Source: Trypanosoma brucei gambiense DAL972 (lineage: Eukaryota; Euglenozoa; Kinetoplastea; Trypanosomatida; Trypanosomatidae). From it: a stretch of DNA of 64,000 bases. Positions 23,400-34,601 of the stretch are shown here, piece by piece. A model generated the notes under the pieces. The model saw nothing but the letters and a program-made list of their open reading frames with translations, ran no database searches and was not told the DNA's origin. A program made the position numbers and the translations under genes. Position 1 is the stretch's first letter. Each line of letters starts with the position of its first letter. The stretch is taken from assembly GCF_000210295.1 (NCBI RefSeq), contig NC_026740.1:503691-567690 (forward strand), written 5' to 3'.

Positions 23400-25460
23400 T
23401 CATTTCCGTGTGAATGCTGGTGCATCTCGATATTTTCTCTCTTCATGATACGCTATTATAAGCTCTTTCTGTATCTTTTTATCAAATGTTATTTGATACT
23501 GGTCAATACCATCCCAAAATACTTGTGTTTCCTCAGTTTGTTGCTCAGCATCAGCGGTGTTGTTGTTCACACATCGTTGCCGCGTCTTAATCACACCACC
23601 ATAAATAGCATTAACATATATCATCTCCCATGCCATGTTACGAGAAAAGGTATCCCAATCGGAAAAATACCTTGCAATGTTTGTCATAAATTCCTGTAAC
23701 TCTGAAACACTTGCTTCTTTCCTGTAATTATCTGTTATTTGAATAAGCACAATAGTCTTTGAGGCAACTCCCAGTTGTGGAAAACCATCCCGCATATCCG
23801 CAACCCTTCTAGAGCAATCTTCCACAAAGAAAAAGCCATCCACAAAAAGCTTGCTCTCATCCAATGACCTGTAGAGCACTTTGTATTTACAGTTTCCAAT
23901 TGCATTCTGTCCAGTTTTTGGTAAGAACATTTGTTCAACAAGTTGAAACTGTTGTGGGGTCATATCTTTCAGGATGCTACGCTTGTCTTCCGTCTCTCCG
24001 AGTCTTCGGAGGTAGTTCAAATGTTTTGTGACCACACAAAAGACTCCAGGAAAGAGAAGTGAAACCAAAGCCCTTGTTTCAAGCGAGTAGGCTCCGACCT
24101 TACCGTATACGCTTTCACTATGTTTCTCAACCATCAGTGTTGCAACAGTTGAAAACAGCGTACAGAGTATCATATTCCCAATGGCAACTGATAGAGGTCT
24201 ACAGTGGTATGATTCGAGGTTTCCATATCTGCTCCTCTCCCGTACAATCTTTATTAACGATTCTGTGAAATGATTACCTTTCCATTCAAAATATTTTCCC
24301 ATCATCATATCATAGCCATCTCGTCTATTACAACTGAGACTGCTTAGATACCTTATTACCGCCGCCTCACGACGGCCAGCTCCATTACTGAAAACATAAC
24401 GAGGCAGCGGCCCCACAAAGTCAACACGTCTCTCCACCAACCTCCACTCATCCTCTAGTTCTTCCTTAACCTTCGCACGAGCATTTTCATCGAGAGTCGT
24501 ATAGTTGGGAAATAGGGACAGTTTCTTCCAGGCCACAAACGCCTTAATGTCACGTACGTCATCGCAGTTTAAAATCACATTCCAACTTAAATAGTCCTTC
24601 TCCCAATGTTCATAATAGTGTGTATCCGGAGTGTTGAGTGTAGTTATTCCCCACCCAAGATATTGGGTCTCATAAGGCGGAGTCTCATCAGGTCCATCAG
24701 TATCAAAAATAATATGCCCTCTTTTTTTCAAACGCATTTCTTCAATAACATTAGTGACGTCTTTTCTCTTGTACAATACAACCCTCCCTTCCTCATTCCC
24801 CTTCTTGTTGTATATAAGGTAAGCTTTGGCATCCGTGAAATACACAACGACATCAAGCATTCCTTCATGGAAGTGAAGTAGGGAATGAAGTAAAAATGAT
24901 CCAACTCCACATGATTTTCCAATACCAGATATACCAATGACAATGTGTGTTGGTGGTGTGCTCTCTGTCTTTTCCACCCACCATGCATTTAATTTTCGTT
25001 GTATTATATACCACACACGCATCATTTCACGACGGACGTAAATATGACCTCCATTTCCCCCATATAAACTAATGAGACAACATTGAAATCCGCATGATGG
25101 CTAACCCATCTTTGATGTAAGGACAAAGATCTCCAGGCCAGTGGGTCTCTCCTCAAGTTCCGCATCAACTTCACAATGTTCAGGAGTTATATCCACTTCT
25201 TCTTCCGTCCATATGTGTTGTGGTCTTCCAAAGAATACCTTCATACCGAGTGGCTCTTGATTATAACCTGACATCACATAACTCCACTTCGCATAATACA
25301 GAGACTCATATAACTCCTCTTCACGAGATTTCCTTTTTCCAGTTACCGATGGATTCTGCATCTGTCGTCCACCTTGTTCCTGCACTTCACCTTGTGCACG
25401 ATTAAACCGTTCGTTAAACACATTCTGAGTATTTCTCATATTGCCGTTGTTTTGAATCAT
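23400..25460 (-). pseudogene. RHS: RHS-6, RHS gene with one premature TAG
   Basis: The span is 2061 bp and collinear with intact 686-aa copies except for TAG at codon 120 (25101-25103). Downstream of it a 541-residue frame is open from an internal Met pair (25020-25025) to the normal TGA, and contains the P-loop GISGIGKS. Segments: CGFQCCLIS after the stop, Ala-Lys-Ala, TQYLGWG at 253-296, NGAGRREA at 358-414, ATLMVEKH at 438-456, LVEQMFLPKTG at 508-518. It differs from RHS-3 in the 253-296 segment, so the stop allele is combined here with a different downstream cassette. One small change (SLDESKLF for SLEESKLF) is private to this copy. Confidence 0.85.
25101..25103 (-). other. Premature TAG in RHS-6 (codon 120)
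   Basis: Identical codon and flanks to the RHS-3 and RHS-5 stops. Confidence 0.9.
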
Positions 25461-25507
25461 TCCTATCTCAAAATAATAACTTTAAATAGGTAATATTGTG
25501 TTACTTT

Positions 25508-25519
25508 CTGCACATATGT

Positions 25520-25551
<32 letters not shown>

Positions 25552-25582
25552 TAAATCAAATAGTAAAATGAAGGGAATGATG
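25508..25582 (-). promoter_or_regulatory. Candidate trans-splice acceptor of RHS-6, expanded CA tract
   Basis: AG at plus-strand 25508-25509; the CA tract between pyrimidines and AG is expanded to about 35 bp. Confidence 0.5.
25517..25551. repeat. CA/TG microsatellite, long allele (35 bp)
   Basis: TG tract with one TTTG interruption near its left end. Confidence 0.9.
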
Positions 25583-28010
25583 TGTACACACTATCAAGCA
25601 ACACATATATACAGTTCATGAATATCATAAACTAACAGAACAAATTATAACCCCTCCTTACAGTTAAACCCCTTCACAACCCCTTGCTTATATTGAATAG
25701 TGATGTTCAATCAATTAAATATTCTGTATGAAAGCATGAGTAATAAGATTTTTAGATATGAGAGATAACAAACACGAAACCATAAGTGAAGAATACTACT
25801 ATTTCATATAATATAATATGTATGCATATAGTATAATATGTCATACTTTTTGAAATAATAAACAATAGTATTAATAATGAGATAAACAGAATTTACAATA
25901 ATAGATTATACATTGCACACGTAATAATGAGGACAACGTATGTCACAAAGGTTCTTAATTATAACATCGAAAGAACATTAACTCAAAGCATCAGCATATA
26001 TGCACATACAAACTGTTATTCATTATAACATCTTGGCTCCATCCCACAATATAGACGACAATGTTTGAGTGTAAACCGTAACATACAAAACCCAACACAA
26101 ATATCTTCTGTACTGTTAAATATTGGGATGGTATCTCATCTCATTATTAAACACTTTCAACATTATCTTGTTGTCTCCTTGTTTGGGAACTCTCATCTTT
26201 GACACTAAGGAATATGTGAAGATACTAAGATCATTTATTTTTTTATTTACTAGTTGCATTTGCAATTGTTCACATATTCTTTCAGTACACGCAAAAAAAT
26301 TGAAAGTTTAAGGAAAATTGAATTATGAGAATAAGGAAACAAAGGATAAATTTTCTGTGAACAATAAAATATTATATAATATCTCAAATCTTCTGCAGTG
26401 ATTCACCACATGTGGAAAATATATGCAATAGTTACATAACACTGACAACACTGAATAAAGGAATATATTCAATATAGTCAATATAGTCAATATATTTAAT
26501 GCAAATATTACATGGAATATAAGAAGTGTAAGGAATCAAAGGAATATAAAAAATAAAATGTAATGGAGAATGATGGAAACTTAAGATACATCTATGTGAG
26601 CATAGCGTTGTGTGAGTAGAAATCATTTGCATATTTTATCTTAATCTTTCCCTATATTGTACTCACTCACTCGTAAAATTTAATCATGGAAATAAAGTTT
26701 AGGGAATAGTAAAGTTGTTCTTCCACTCGCGTCAAGACACAAATACATGCTTTCTGTCATTGGAAATCATGTGTCTTTATTAAATTGTAGTATCCAATAA
26801 TGAAAAAGAAGTACTCTATTACTATATCACTCATCATTTCCTACATCCCTAAATATATCGCATATTGTCACTATACATATTCTTTTTATTTTTCATATAC
26901 CATACAACAATCATATATTATTTACTTCCTTTCTTTAAACTGATGTCGTAATGTTCCTTTTGGAAGATACAAATAAATAATTGAACAAATATTAACACAA
27001 GAGTAATAATAGAAGAAAAGAATTACCTTAAGGAAACTACATGGAACTTCCATTATATAAGATACTACACTTCATATAAGGGGTAAAAACGTAACAGTGG
27101 TTGTATCTTTTATTTGTCCTCAGTGTATCGGCAATCCTTCAGTAGACACTGCTTTGCAACTGATTTCTTTTATGGATTAAGTTAGTCAGCAGTGTTGAGA
27201 CAGGTTCCCCCGCATGAGGAGTGAAGGGACAAAACAATATTCCTACCTTCTAACCTATTGAACAAGAATGTCTCAAACAATATCATTTGTCCCTATTTAT
27301 TTCTGCAGATGCAAATGCTATTGATGGGTGAGATACATCTAAACAGCAACGGATATAACTATACTCATACAGTGTTTCTTTGATTTCTTCTCGTCACCAC
27401 AGTTCTGTTGGGTTACAAATATATACACAGCACTCCACTTTGTGGCTATAAGTCTCTTTAATATTTGAATGAAATCCTGCCTATCGCTACTGCAATATTT
27501 CACACTCTGTGAGGGACACTGATATTTGCTTCTTTCGTCCATTTCATATTTTGATAGTTATGTAAATATCTTATGTGCAATCCATCTTCTTTCCAAAATA
27601 AATAAAAAGAAAGATAAAAGCATAAGCAATTATCGACATAAAAACTGGAATGAGTCTCTCGGTTACACGTCGCACGCTTCTAACATATAGACATGCTGCA
27701 TGTAACCTATTTTTGTTGTTTCATTCATGTGTCAGTATGATAAAATGAAAATAGTCTCATGTTTCTCCTTGTGCTTTTGTATTGCATAAACTACTGGACT
27801 CGTCATCTCTTCCACCTATTCATCACACAGGAGTTATTCACTTGCTTTACATATAGCATATAGTAAAAATACAAAATATCAAATTATTAAATTAATACTT
27901 CACTATAAGCAATAAAGCTTACTTGATTTTGTTTATTTCATTTATATCTGAGTTGAATTACATATGTTAATTGAAATTATTCCACTACTCAAAGATACAA
28001 GCACTTTATT

Positions 28011-28011
28011 G

Positions 28012-28056
<45 letters not shown>
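28011..28056. repeat. (TA)n(GA)n composite microsatellite, long allele
   Basis: Expanded in both the TA and the GA part. Confidence 0.9.
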
Positions 28057-29005
28057 ATGGTTTTGAGACACACCACATATCAGTTCTTCAACATTACATA
28101 TGTGTAAATCCATATTTACAAAAGGTACAGCTTTTGAATATCTGCATAATTATTTGAAGTATTATTATCTAATGAAATGAACAGTAGATGTCACTGAAAT
28201 GCAAATAGTAATAATCCTCTGAAAGGCATAAATACTGTTTCACACAATACTCTAAAGTAATGCAGCGCTATGCCATGAATACTTCCACAGAAGATACAAC
28301 AACTAATGTGCGATAGTTAGTCATAATGATGCCTTCCATGTGATGAACTCTGCAATACAAATCATACGTTGAACAGAAACTAAAACATTAAATACTAAAT
28401 ATAAATACATGGGGAAGTGATGTAAACTATAAGAGGGTTTATGTACGTCAAGAAAGTTTCATTAGAATACAATAATAGTTTTGAATTTTATTAAACAACT
28501 TAAAGCTTAACCACATGTGTGGAAACAACAATCACTTCACTATAGCATTTGTAGATTAGTGATTGTTACTGAAATAAATGAAAAAAACAAATGAAGTAAA
28601 TATGGCAAGCACTGCATCCCATATTCTGTATTCATCACTGTGTGCTGACGTGTTTGAGTAGCTTTGCCCATTGACAGAAAAAAAATAATAAATAAATGAA
28701 ATCTCTTCTTGCATCTTGTACAAGTGTATTTCAACAAAACAAAGACGTAAAAGAAATTTTATGCTTAATATATTTACTCATTTATTTGAAGGAAAGGTAC
28801 AATAGCCAAAAAACTATAAAGGTGCATGTGAGTTATACTTCATTGTCAGATAAAGTTAACTTCACAACCCTCCTGAAACACAAAAGGAAAATTAAAATAA
28901 TTACAATGAAGAAACAGAAGAAATACAATATGTTTTTTCCAACCTCTAACATGTTATATGTAAAAGTGACGAAATGGTCTTCACAATAGGATGCTACTCA
29001 TGACC

Positions 29006-31069
29006 TCATTTCCGTGTGAATGCTGGTGCATCTCGATATTTTCTCTCTTCATGATACGCTATTATAAGCTCTTTCTGTATCTTGTTATCAAATGTTATTT
29101 GATACTGGTCAATACCATCCCAAAATACTTGTGTTTCCTCAGTTTGTTGCTCAGCATCAGCGGTGTTGTTGTTCACACATCGTTGCCGCGTCTTAATCAC
29201 ACCACCATAAATAGCATTAACATATATCATCTCCCATGCCATGTTACGAGAAAAGGTATCCCAATCGGAAAAATACCTTGCAATGTTTGTCATAAATTCC
29301 TGTAACTCTGAAACACTTGCTTCTTTCCTGTAATTATCTGTTATTTGAATAAGCACAATAGTCTTTGAGGCAACTCCCAGTTGTGGAAAACCATCCCTCA
29401 TATCCGCAACCCTTCTAGAGCAATCTTCCACAAAGAAAAAGCCATCCACAAAAAGCTTACTCTCCTCCAATGACCTGTAGAGCACCTTGTATTTACAGTT
29501 TCCAATTGCATTCTGTCCAGTTTTTGGTAAGAACTTTTGTTCAAAAATTTGAAACTGTTGTGGGGTCATATCTTTCAGGATGCTACGCTTGTCTTCCGTC
29601 TCTCCGAGTCTTCGGAGGTAGTTCAAATGTTTTGTGACCACACAAAAGACTCTAGGAAAGAGAAGTGAAACCAAAGCCCTTGTTTCAAACGAGTAGGCTC
29701 CGACCTTACCGTATACGCTTTCACTATGTTTCTCAACCATCAGTGTTGCAACAGTTGAAAACAGCGTACAGAGTATCATATTCCCAATGGCAACTGATAG
29801 AGGTCTACAGTGGTATGATTCGAGGTTGCCATATCCGCTCCCCTCCCGTACAATCTTCACTAAACTGTGAACCACTTTTTCACTTTTCCACGTAAAATAT
29901 TTTTCCAGAATCGTTTCATACTCTTCTTTCTTCTCATTTTCTAGGCTTCTTAGGTAATCACTGATATCCTGCAGCCGGTTGGTGTAACTTTGCTTGCTGA
30001 AAACATAACGAGGCAGCGGCCCCACAACGTCAACACGTCTCTCCACCAACCTCCACTCATCCTCTAGCTCTTCCATAACCTTCGCACGAGCATTTTCATC
30101 GAGAGTCGTATAGTTGGGAAATAGGGACAGTTTCTTCCAGGCCACAAACGCCTTAATGTCACGTACGTCATCGCAGTTTAAAATCACATTCCAACTGAAA
30201 TAGTCCTTCTCCCAATGTTTATAATAGTATGTATCCGGAGTGTTGAGTGTAGTTATTCCCCACCCAAGATATTGGGTCTCATAAGGCGGAGTCTCATCAG
30301 GTCCATCAGTATCAAAAATAATATGCCCTCTTTTTTTCAAACGCATTTCTTTAATAACATTAGTGACGTCTTTTCTCTTGTACAATACAACCCTCCCTTC
30401 CTCATTCCCCTTCTTGTTGTATATAAGGTAAGCGTCCACATCCGTGAAATACACAACGACATCAAGCATTCCTTCATGGAAGTGAAGTAGGGAATGAAGT
30501 AAAAATGATCCAACTCCACATGATTTTCCAGTCCCTGGAATACCAATGACAATGTGTGTTGGTGGTGTGCTCTCTGTCTTTTCCACCCACCATTCATTTA
30601 ATTTTTGTTGTATTATATACCACACACGCATCATTTCACGACGGATGTAGACATTATTGTCCATTATACCACTTTCATCATTGATACCTAATTGAAACGT
30701 AGCTGATGGCCAACCCATCTTTGATGTAAGGACAAAGATCTCCAGGCCAGTGGGTCTCTCCTCAAGTTCCGCATCAACTTCACAATGTTCAGGAGTTATA
30801 TCCACTTCTTCTTCCGTCCATATGTGTTGTGGTCTTCCAAAGAATACCTTCATACCGAGTGGCTCTTGATTATAACCTGACATCACATAACTCCACTTCG
30901 CATAATACAGAGACTCATATAACTCCTCTTCACGAGATTTCCTTTTTCCAGTTACCGATGGATTCTGCATCTGTCGTCCACCTCGTTCCTGCACTTCACC
31001 TTGTGCACGATTAAACCGTTCGTTAAACACATTCTGAGTATTTCTCATATTGCCGTTGTTTTGAATCAT
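29006..31069 (-). CDS. RHS: RHS-7, intact RHS family protein, 687 aa
   Basis: Full open frame ending at the usual TGA after FTRK. The variable segment at 118-145 is GWPSATFQ...IMDNNVYI. The P-loop is GIPGTGKS (176-183), followed by the Val-Asp-Ala form. Residues 253-296 are TQYLGWG with a small change (YYYKHWEKDYF). Residues 358-414 are KQSYTNRL, which is one codon longer than the NGAG version and explains 687 rather than 686 residues. Then come STVATLMVEKH and IFEQKFLPKTG. Relative to RHS-2 it has the other 118-145 cassette but the same class in the P-loop and at 358-414. A possible role as a P-loop nucleotide-binding nuclear protein follows from the family, not from anything specific here. 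Confidence 0.9.
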   Translation of the reverse strand: MIQNNGNMRNTQNVFNERFNRAQGEVQERGGRQMQNPSVTGKRKSREEELYESLYYAKWSYVMSGYNQEPLGMKVFFGRPQHIWTEEEVDITPEHCEVDAELEERPTGLEIFVLTSKMGWPSATFQLGINDESGIMDNNVYIRREMMRVWYIIQQKLNEWWVEKTESTPPTHIVIGIPGTGKSCGVGSFLLHSLLHFHEGMLDVVVYFTDVDAYLIYNKKGNEEGRVVLYKRKDVTNVIKEMRLKKRGHIIFDTDGPDETPPYETQYLGWGITTLNTPDTYYYKHWEKDYFSWNVILNCDDVRDIKAFVAWKKLSLFPNYTTLDENARAKVMEELEDEWRLVERRVDVVGPLPRYVFSKQSYTNRLQDISDYLRSLENEKKEEYETILEKYFTWKSEKVVHSLVKIVREGSGYGNLESYHCRPLSVAIGNMILCTLFSTVATLMVEKHSESVYGKVGAYSFETRALVSLLFPRVFCVVTKHLNYLRRLGETEDKRSILKDMTPQQFQIFEQKFLPKTGQNAIGNCKYKVLYRSLEESKLFVDGFFFVEDCSRRVADMRDGFPQLGVASKTIVLIQITDNYRKEASVSELQEFMTNIARYFSDWDTFSRNMAWEMIYVNAIYGGVIKTRQRCVNNNTADAEQQTEETQVFWDGIDQYQITFDNKIQKELIIAYHEERKYRDAPAFTRK

Positions 31070-31116
31070 TCCTATCTCAAAATAATAACTTTAAATAGGT
31101 AATATTGTGTTACTTT

Positions 31117-31169
31117 CTGCACATATGTGTGTGTGTGTTAAATCAAATAGTAAAATGAAGGGAATGATG
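31117..31169 (-). promoter_or_regulatory. Candidate trans-splice acceptor of RHS-7
   Basis: Pyrimidine tract, short CA repeat and AG at plus-strand 31117-31118. Confidence 0.5.
31126..31138. repeat. CA/TG microsatellite, short allele
   Basis: 13-bp uninterrupted TG tract. Confidence 0.85.
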
Positions 31170-33595
31170 TGTACACACTATCAAGCAACATATATATACA
31201 GTTCATGAATATCATAAACTAACAGAACAAATTATAACCTCTCCTTACAGTTAAACCCCTTAACAACCCCTTGCATATATTGAATAGTGATGTTCAATCA
31301 ATTAAATATTCTGTATGAAAGCATGAGTAATAAGATTTTTAGATATGAGAGATAACAAACACGAAATCCTAAGTGAAGAATACTACTATTTCATATAATA
31401 TAATATGTATGCATATAGTATAATATGTCATACTTTTTAAAATAATAAACAATAGTATTAATAATGAGATAAACAGAATTTACAATAATAGATTATACAT
31501 TGCACACGTAATAATGAGGACAACGTATGTCACAAAGGTTCTTAATTATAACATCGAAAGAACATTAACTCAAAGCATCAGCATATATGCACATACAAAC
31601 TGTTATTCATTATAACATCTTGGCTCCATTTCACAGCATAGACGACAATGTTTGAGTGTAAACCGTAACATACAAAACCCAACACAAATATCTTCTGTAC
31701 TGTCAAATATTGGGATGGTATCTCATCTCATTATTAAACACTTTCAACATTATCTTGTTGTCTCCTTGTTTGGGAACTCTCATCTTTGACACTAAGGAAT
31801 ATGTGAAGATACTAAGATCATTTATTTTTTTATTTCCTAGTTGCATTTGCAATTGTTCACATATTCTTTCAGTACACGCAAAAAAATTGAAAGTTTAAGG
31901 AAAATTGAATTATGAGAATAAGGAAACAAAGGATAAATTTTCTGTGAACAATAAAATATTATATAATATCTCAAATCTTCTGCAGTGATTCACCACATGT
32001 GGAAAATATATGCAATAGTTACATAACACTGACAACACTGAATAAAGGAATATATTCAATATATTCAATATACTCAATATATTTAATGCAAATATTACAT
32101 GGAATATAAGAAGTGTAAGGAATCAAAGGAATATAAAAAATAAAATGTAATGGAGAATGATGGAAACTTAAGATACATCTATGTGAGCATAGCATTGTGT
32201 GAGTAGAAATCATGTGCATATTTTATCTTAATCTTTCCCTATATTGTACTCACTCACTCGTAAAACTTAATCATGGAAATAAAGTTTAGGGAATAGTAAA
32301 GTTGTTCTTCCACTCGCGTCAAGACACAAATACATGCTTTCTGTCATTGGAAATCATGTGTCTTTATTAAATTGTAGTATCCAATAATGAAAAAGAAGTA
32401 CTCTATTACTATATCACTCATCATTTCCTACATCCCTAAATATATCGCATATTGTCACTATACATATTCTTTTTCTTTTTCATATACCATACAACAATCA
32501 TATATTATTTACTTCCTTTCTTTAAACTGATGTTGTAATGTTCCTTTTGGAAGATACAAATAAATAATTGTACAAATATTAACACAAGAGTAATGATAGA
32601 AGAAAAGAATTACCTTAAGGAAACTACATGGAACTTCCATTATATAAGATACTACACTTCATATAAGGGGGAAATACGTAACAGTGGTTGTATCTTTTAT
32701 TTGTCCTCAGTGTATCGGCAATCCTTCAGTAGACACTGCTTTGCAACTGATTTCTTTTATGGATTAAGTTAGTCAGCAGTGTTGAGACAGGTTCCCCCGC
32801 ATGAGGAGTGAAGGGACAAAACAATATTCCTACCTTCTAACCTATTGAACAAGAATGTCTCAAACAATATCATTTGTCCCTATTTATTTCTGCAGATGCA
32901 AATGCTATTGATGGGTGAGATACATCTAAACAGCAACGGATATAACTATACTCATACAGTGTTTCTTTGATTTCTTCTCGTCACCACAGTTCTGTTGGGT
33001 TACAAATATATACACAGCACTCCACTTTGTGGCTATAAGTCTCTTTAATATTTGAATGAAATCCTGCTTATCGCTACTGCAATATTTCACACTCTGTGAG
33101 GGACACTGATATTTGCTTCTTTCGTCCATTTCATATTTTGATAGTTATGTAAATATCTTATGTGCAATCCATCTCCTTTCCAAAATAAATAAAAAGAAAG
33201 ATAAAAGCATAAGCAATTATCGACATAAAAACTGGAATGAGTCTCTCGGTTACACGTCGCACGCTTCTAACATATAGACATGCTGCATGTAACCTATTTT
33301 TGTTGTTTCATGCATGTGTCAGTATGATAAAATGAAAATAGTCTCATGTTTCTCCTTGTGCTTTTGTATTGCATAAACTACTGGACTCGTCATCTCTTCC
33401 ACCTATTCATCACACAGGAGTTATTCACTTGCTTTACATATAGCATATAGTAAAAATACAAAATATCAAATTATTAAATTAATACTTCACTATAAGCAAT
33501 AAAGCTTACTTGATTTTGTTTATTTCATTTATATCTGAGTTGAATTACATATGTTAATGAAATTATTCCACTACTCAAAGATACAAGCACTTTAT

Positions 33596-33597
<2 letters not shown>

Positions 33598-33650
<53 letters not shown>

Positions 33651-33651
33651 A
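33598..33651. repeat. (TA)n(GA)n composite microsatellite, longest allele
   Basis: About 54 bp; the TA part is roughly twice that of most units. Confidence 0.9.
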
Positions 33652-34601
33652 TGGTTTTGAGACACACCACATATCAGTTCTTCAACATTACATATGTGTA
33701 AATCCATATTTACAAAAGGTACAGCTTTTGAATATCTGCATAATTATTTGAAGTATTATTATCTAATGAAATGAACAGTAGATGTCACTGAAATGCAAAT
33801 AGTAATAATCCTCTGAAAGGCATAAATACTGTTTCACACAATACTCTAAAGTAATGCAGCGCTATGCCATGAATACTTCCACAGAAGATACAACAACTAA
33901 TGTGCGATAGTTAGTCATAATGATGCCTTCCATGTGATGAACTCTGCAATACAAATCATACGTTGAACAGAAACTAAAACATTAAATACTAAATATAAAT
34001 ACATGGGGAAGTGATGTAAAATATAAGAGGGTTTATGTACGTCAAGAAAGTTTCATTAGAATACAATAATAGTTTTGAATTTTATTAAACAACTTAAAGC
34101 TTAACCACATGTGTGGAAACAACAATCACTTCACTATAGCATTTGTAGATTAGTGATTGTTACTGAAATAAATGAAAAAAAACAAATGAAGTAAATATGG
34201 CAAGCACTGCATCCCATATTCTGTATTCATCACTGTGTGCTGACGCGTTTGAGTAGCTTTGCCCATTGACAGAAAAAAAAATAATAAATAAATGAAATCT
34301 CTTCTTGCATCTTGCACAAGTGTATTTCAACAGAACAAAGACGTAAAAGAAATTTTATGCTTAATATATTTACTCATTTATTTGAAGGAAAGGTACAATA
34401 GCCAAAAAACTATAAAGGTGCATGTGAGTTATACTTCATTGTCAGATAAAGTTAACTTCACAACCCTCCTGAAACACAAAAGGAAAATTAAAAGAATTGC
34501 AATGAAGAAACAGAAGAAATACAATATGTTTTTTCCAACCTCTAACATGTTATATGTAAAAGTGACGAAATGGTCTTCACAATAGGATGCTACTCATGAC
34601 C

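Larger units (their letters stand above)
25461..29005. other. Spacer 6
   Basis: 3545 bp, the longest complete spacer. No gene recognised. It has an expanded TG tract and a long (TA)n(GA)n tract (28011-28056). The 67-codon ORF is intact (27339-27542). Confidence 0.85.
31070..34601. other. Spacer 7
   Basis: 3532 bp without a recognised gene. The TG tract is short, and the (TA)n part of the composite tract is the longest in the window (33598-33651). The 67-codon ORF is intact (32926-33129). Confidence 0.85.
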
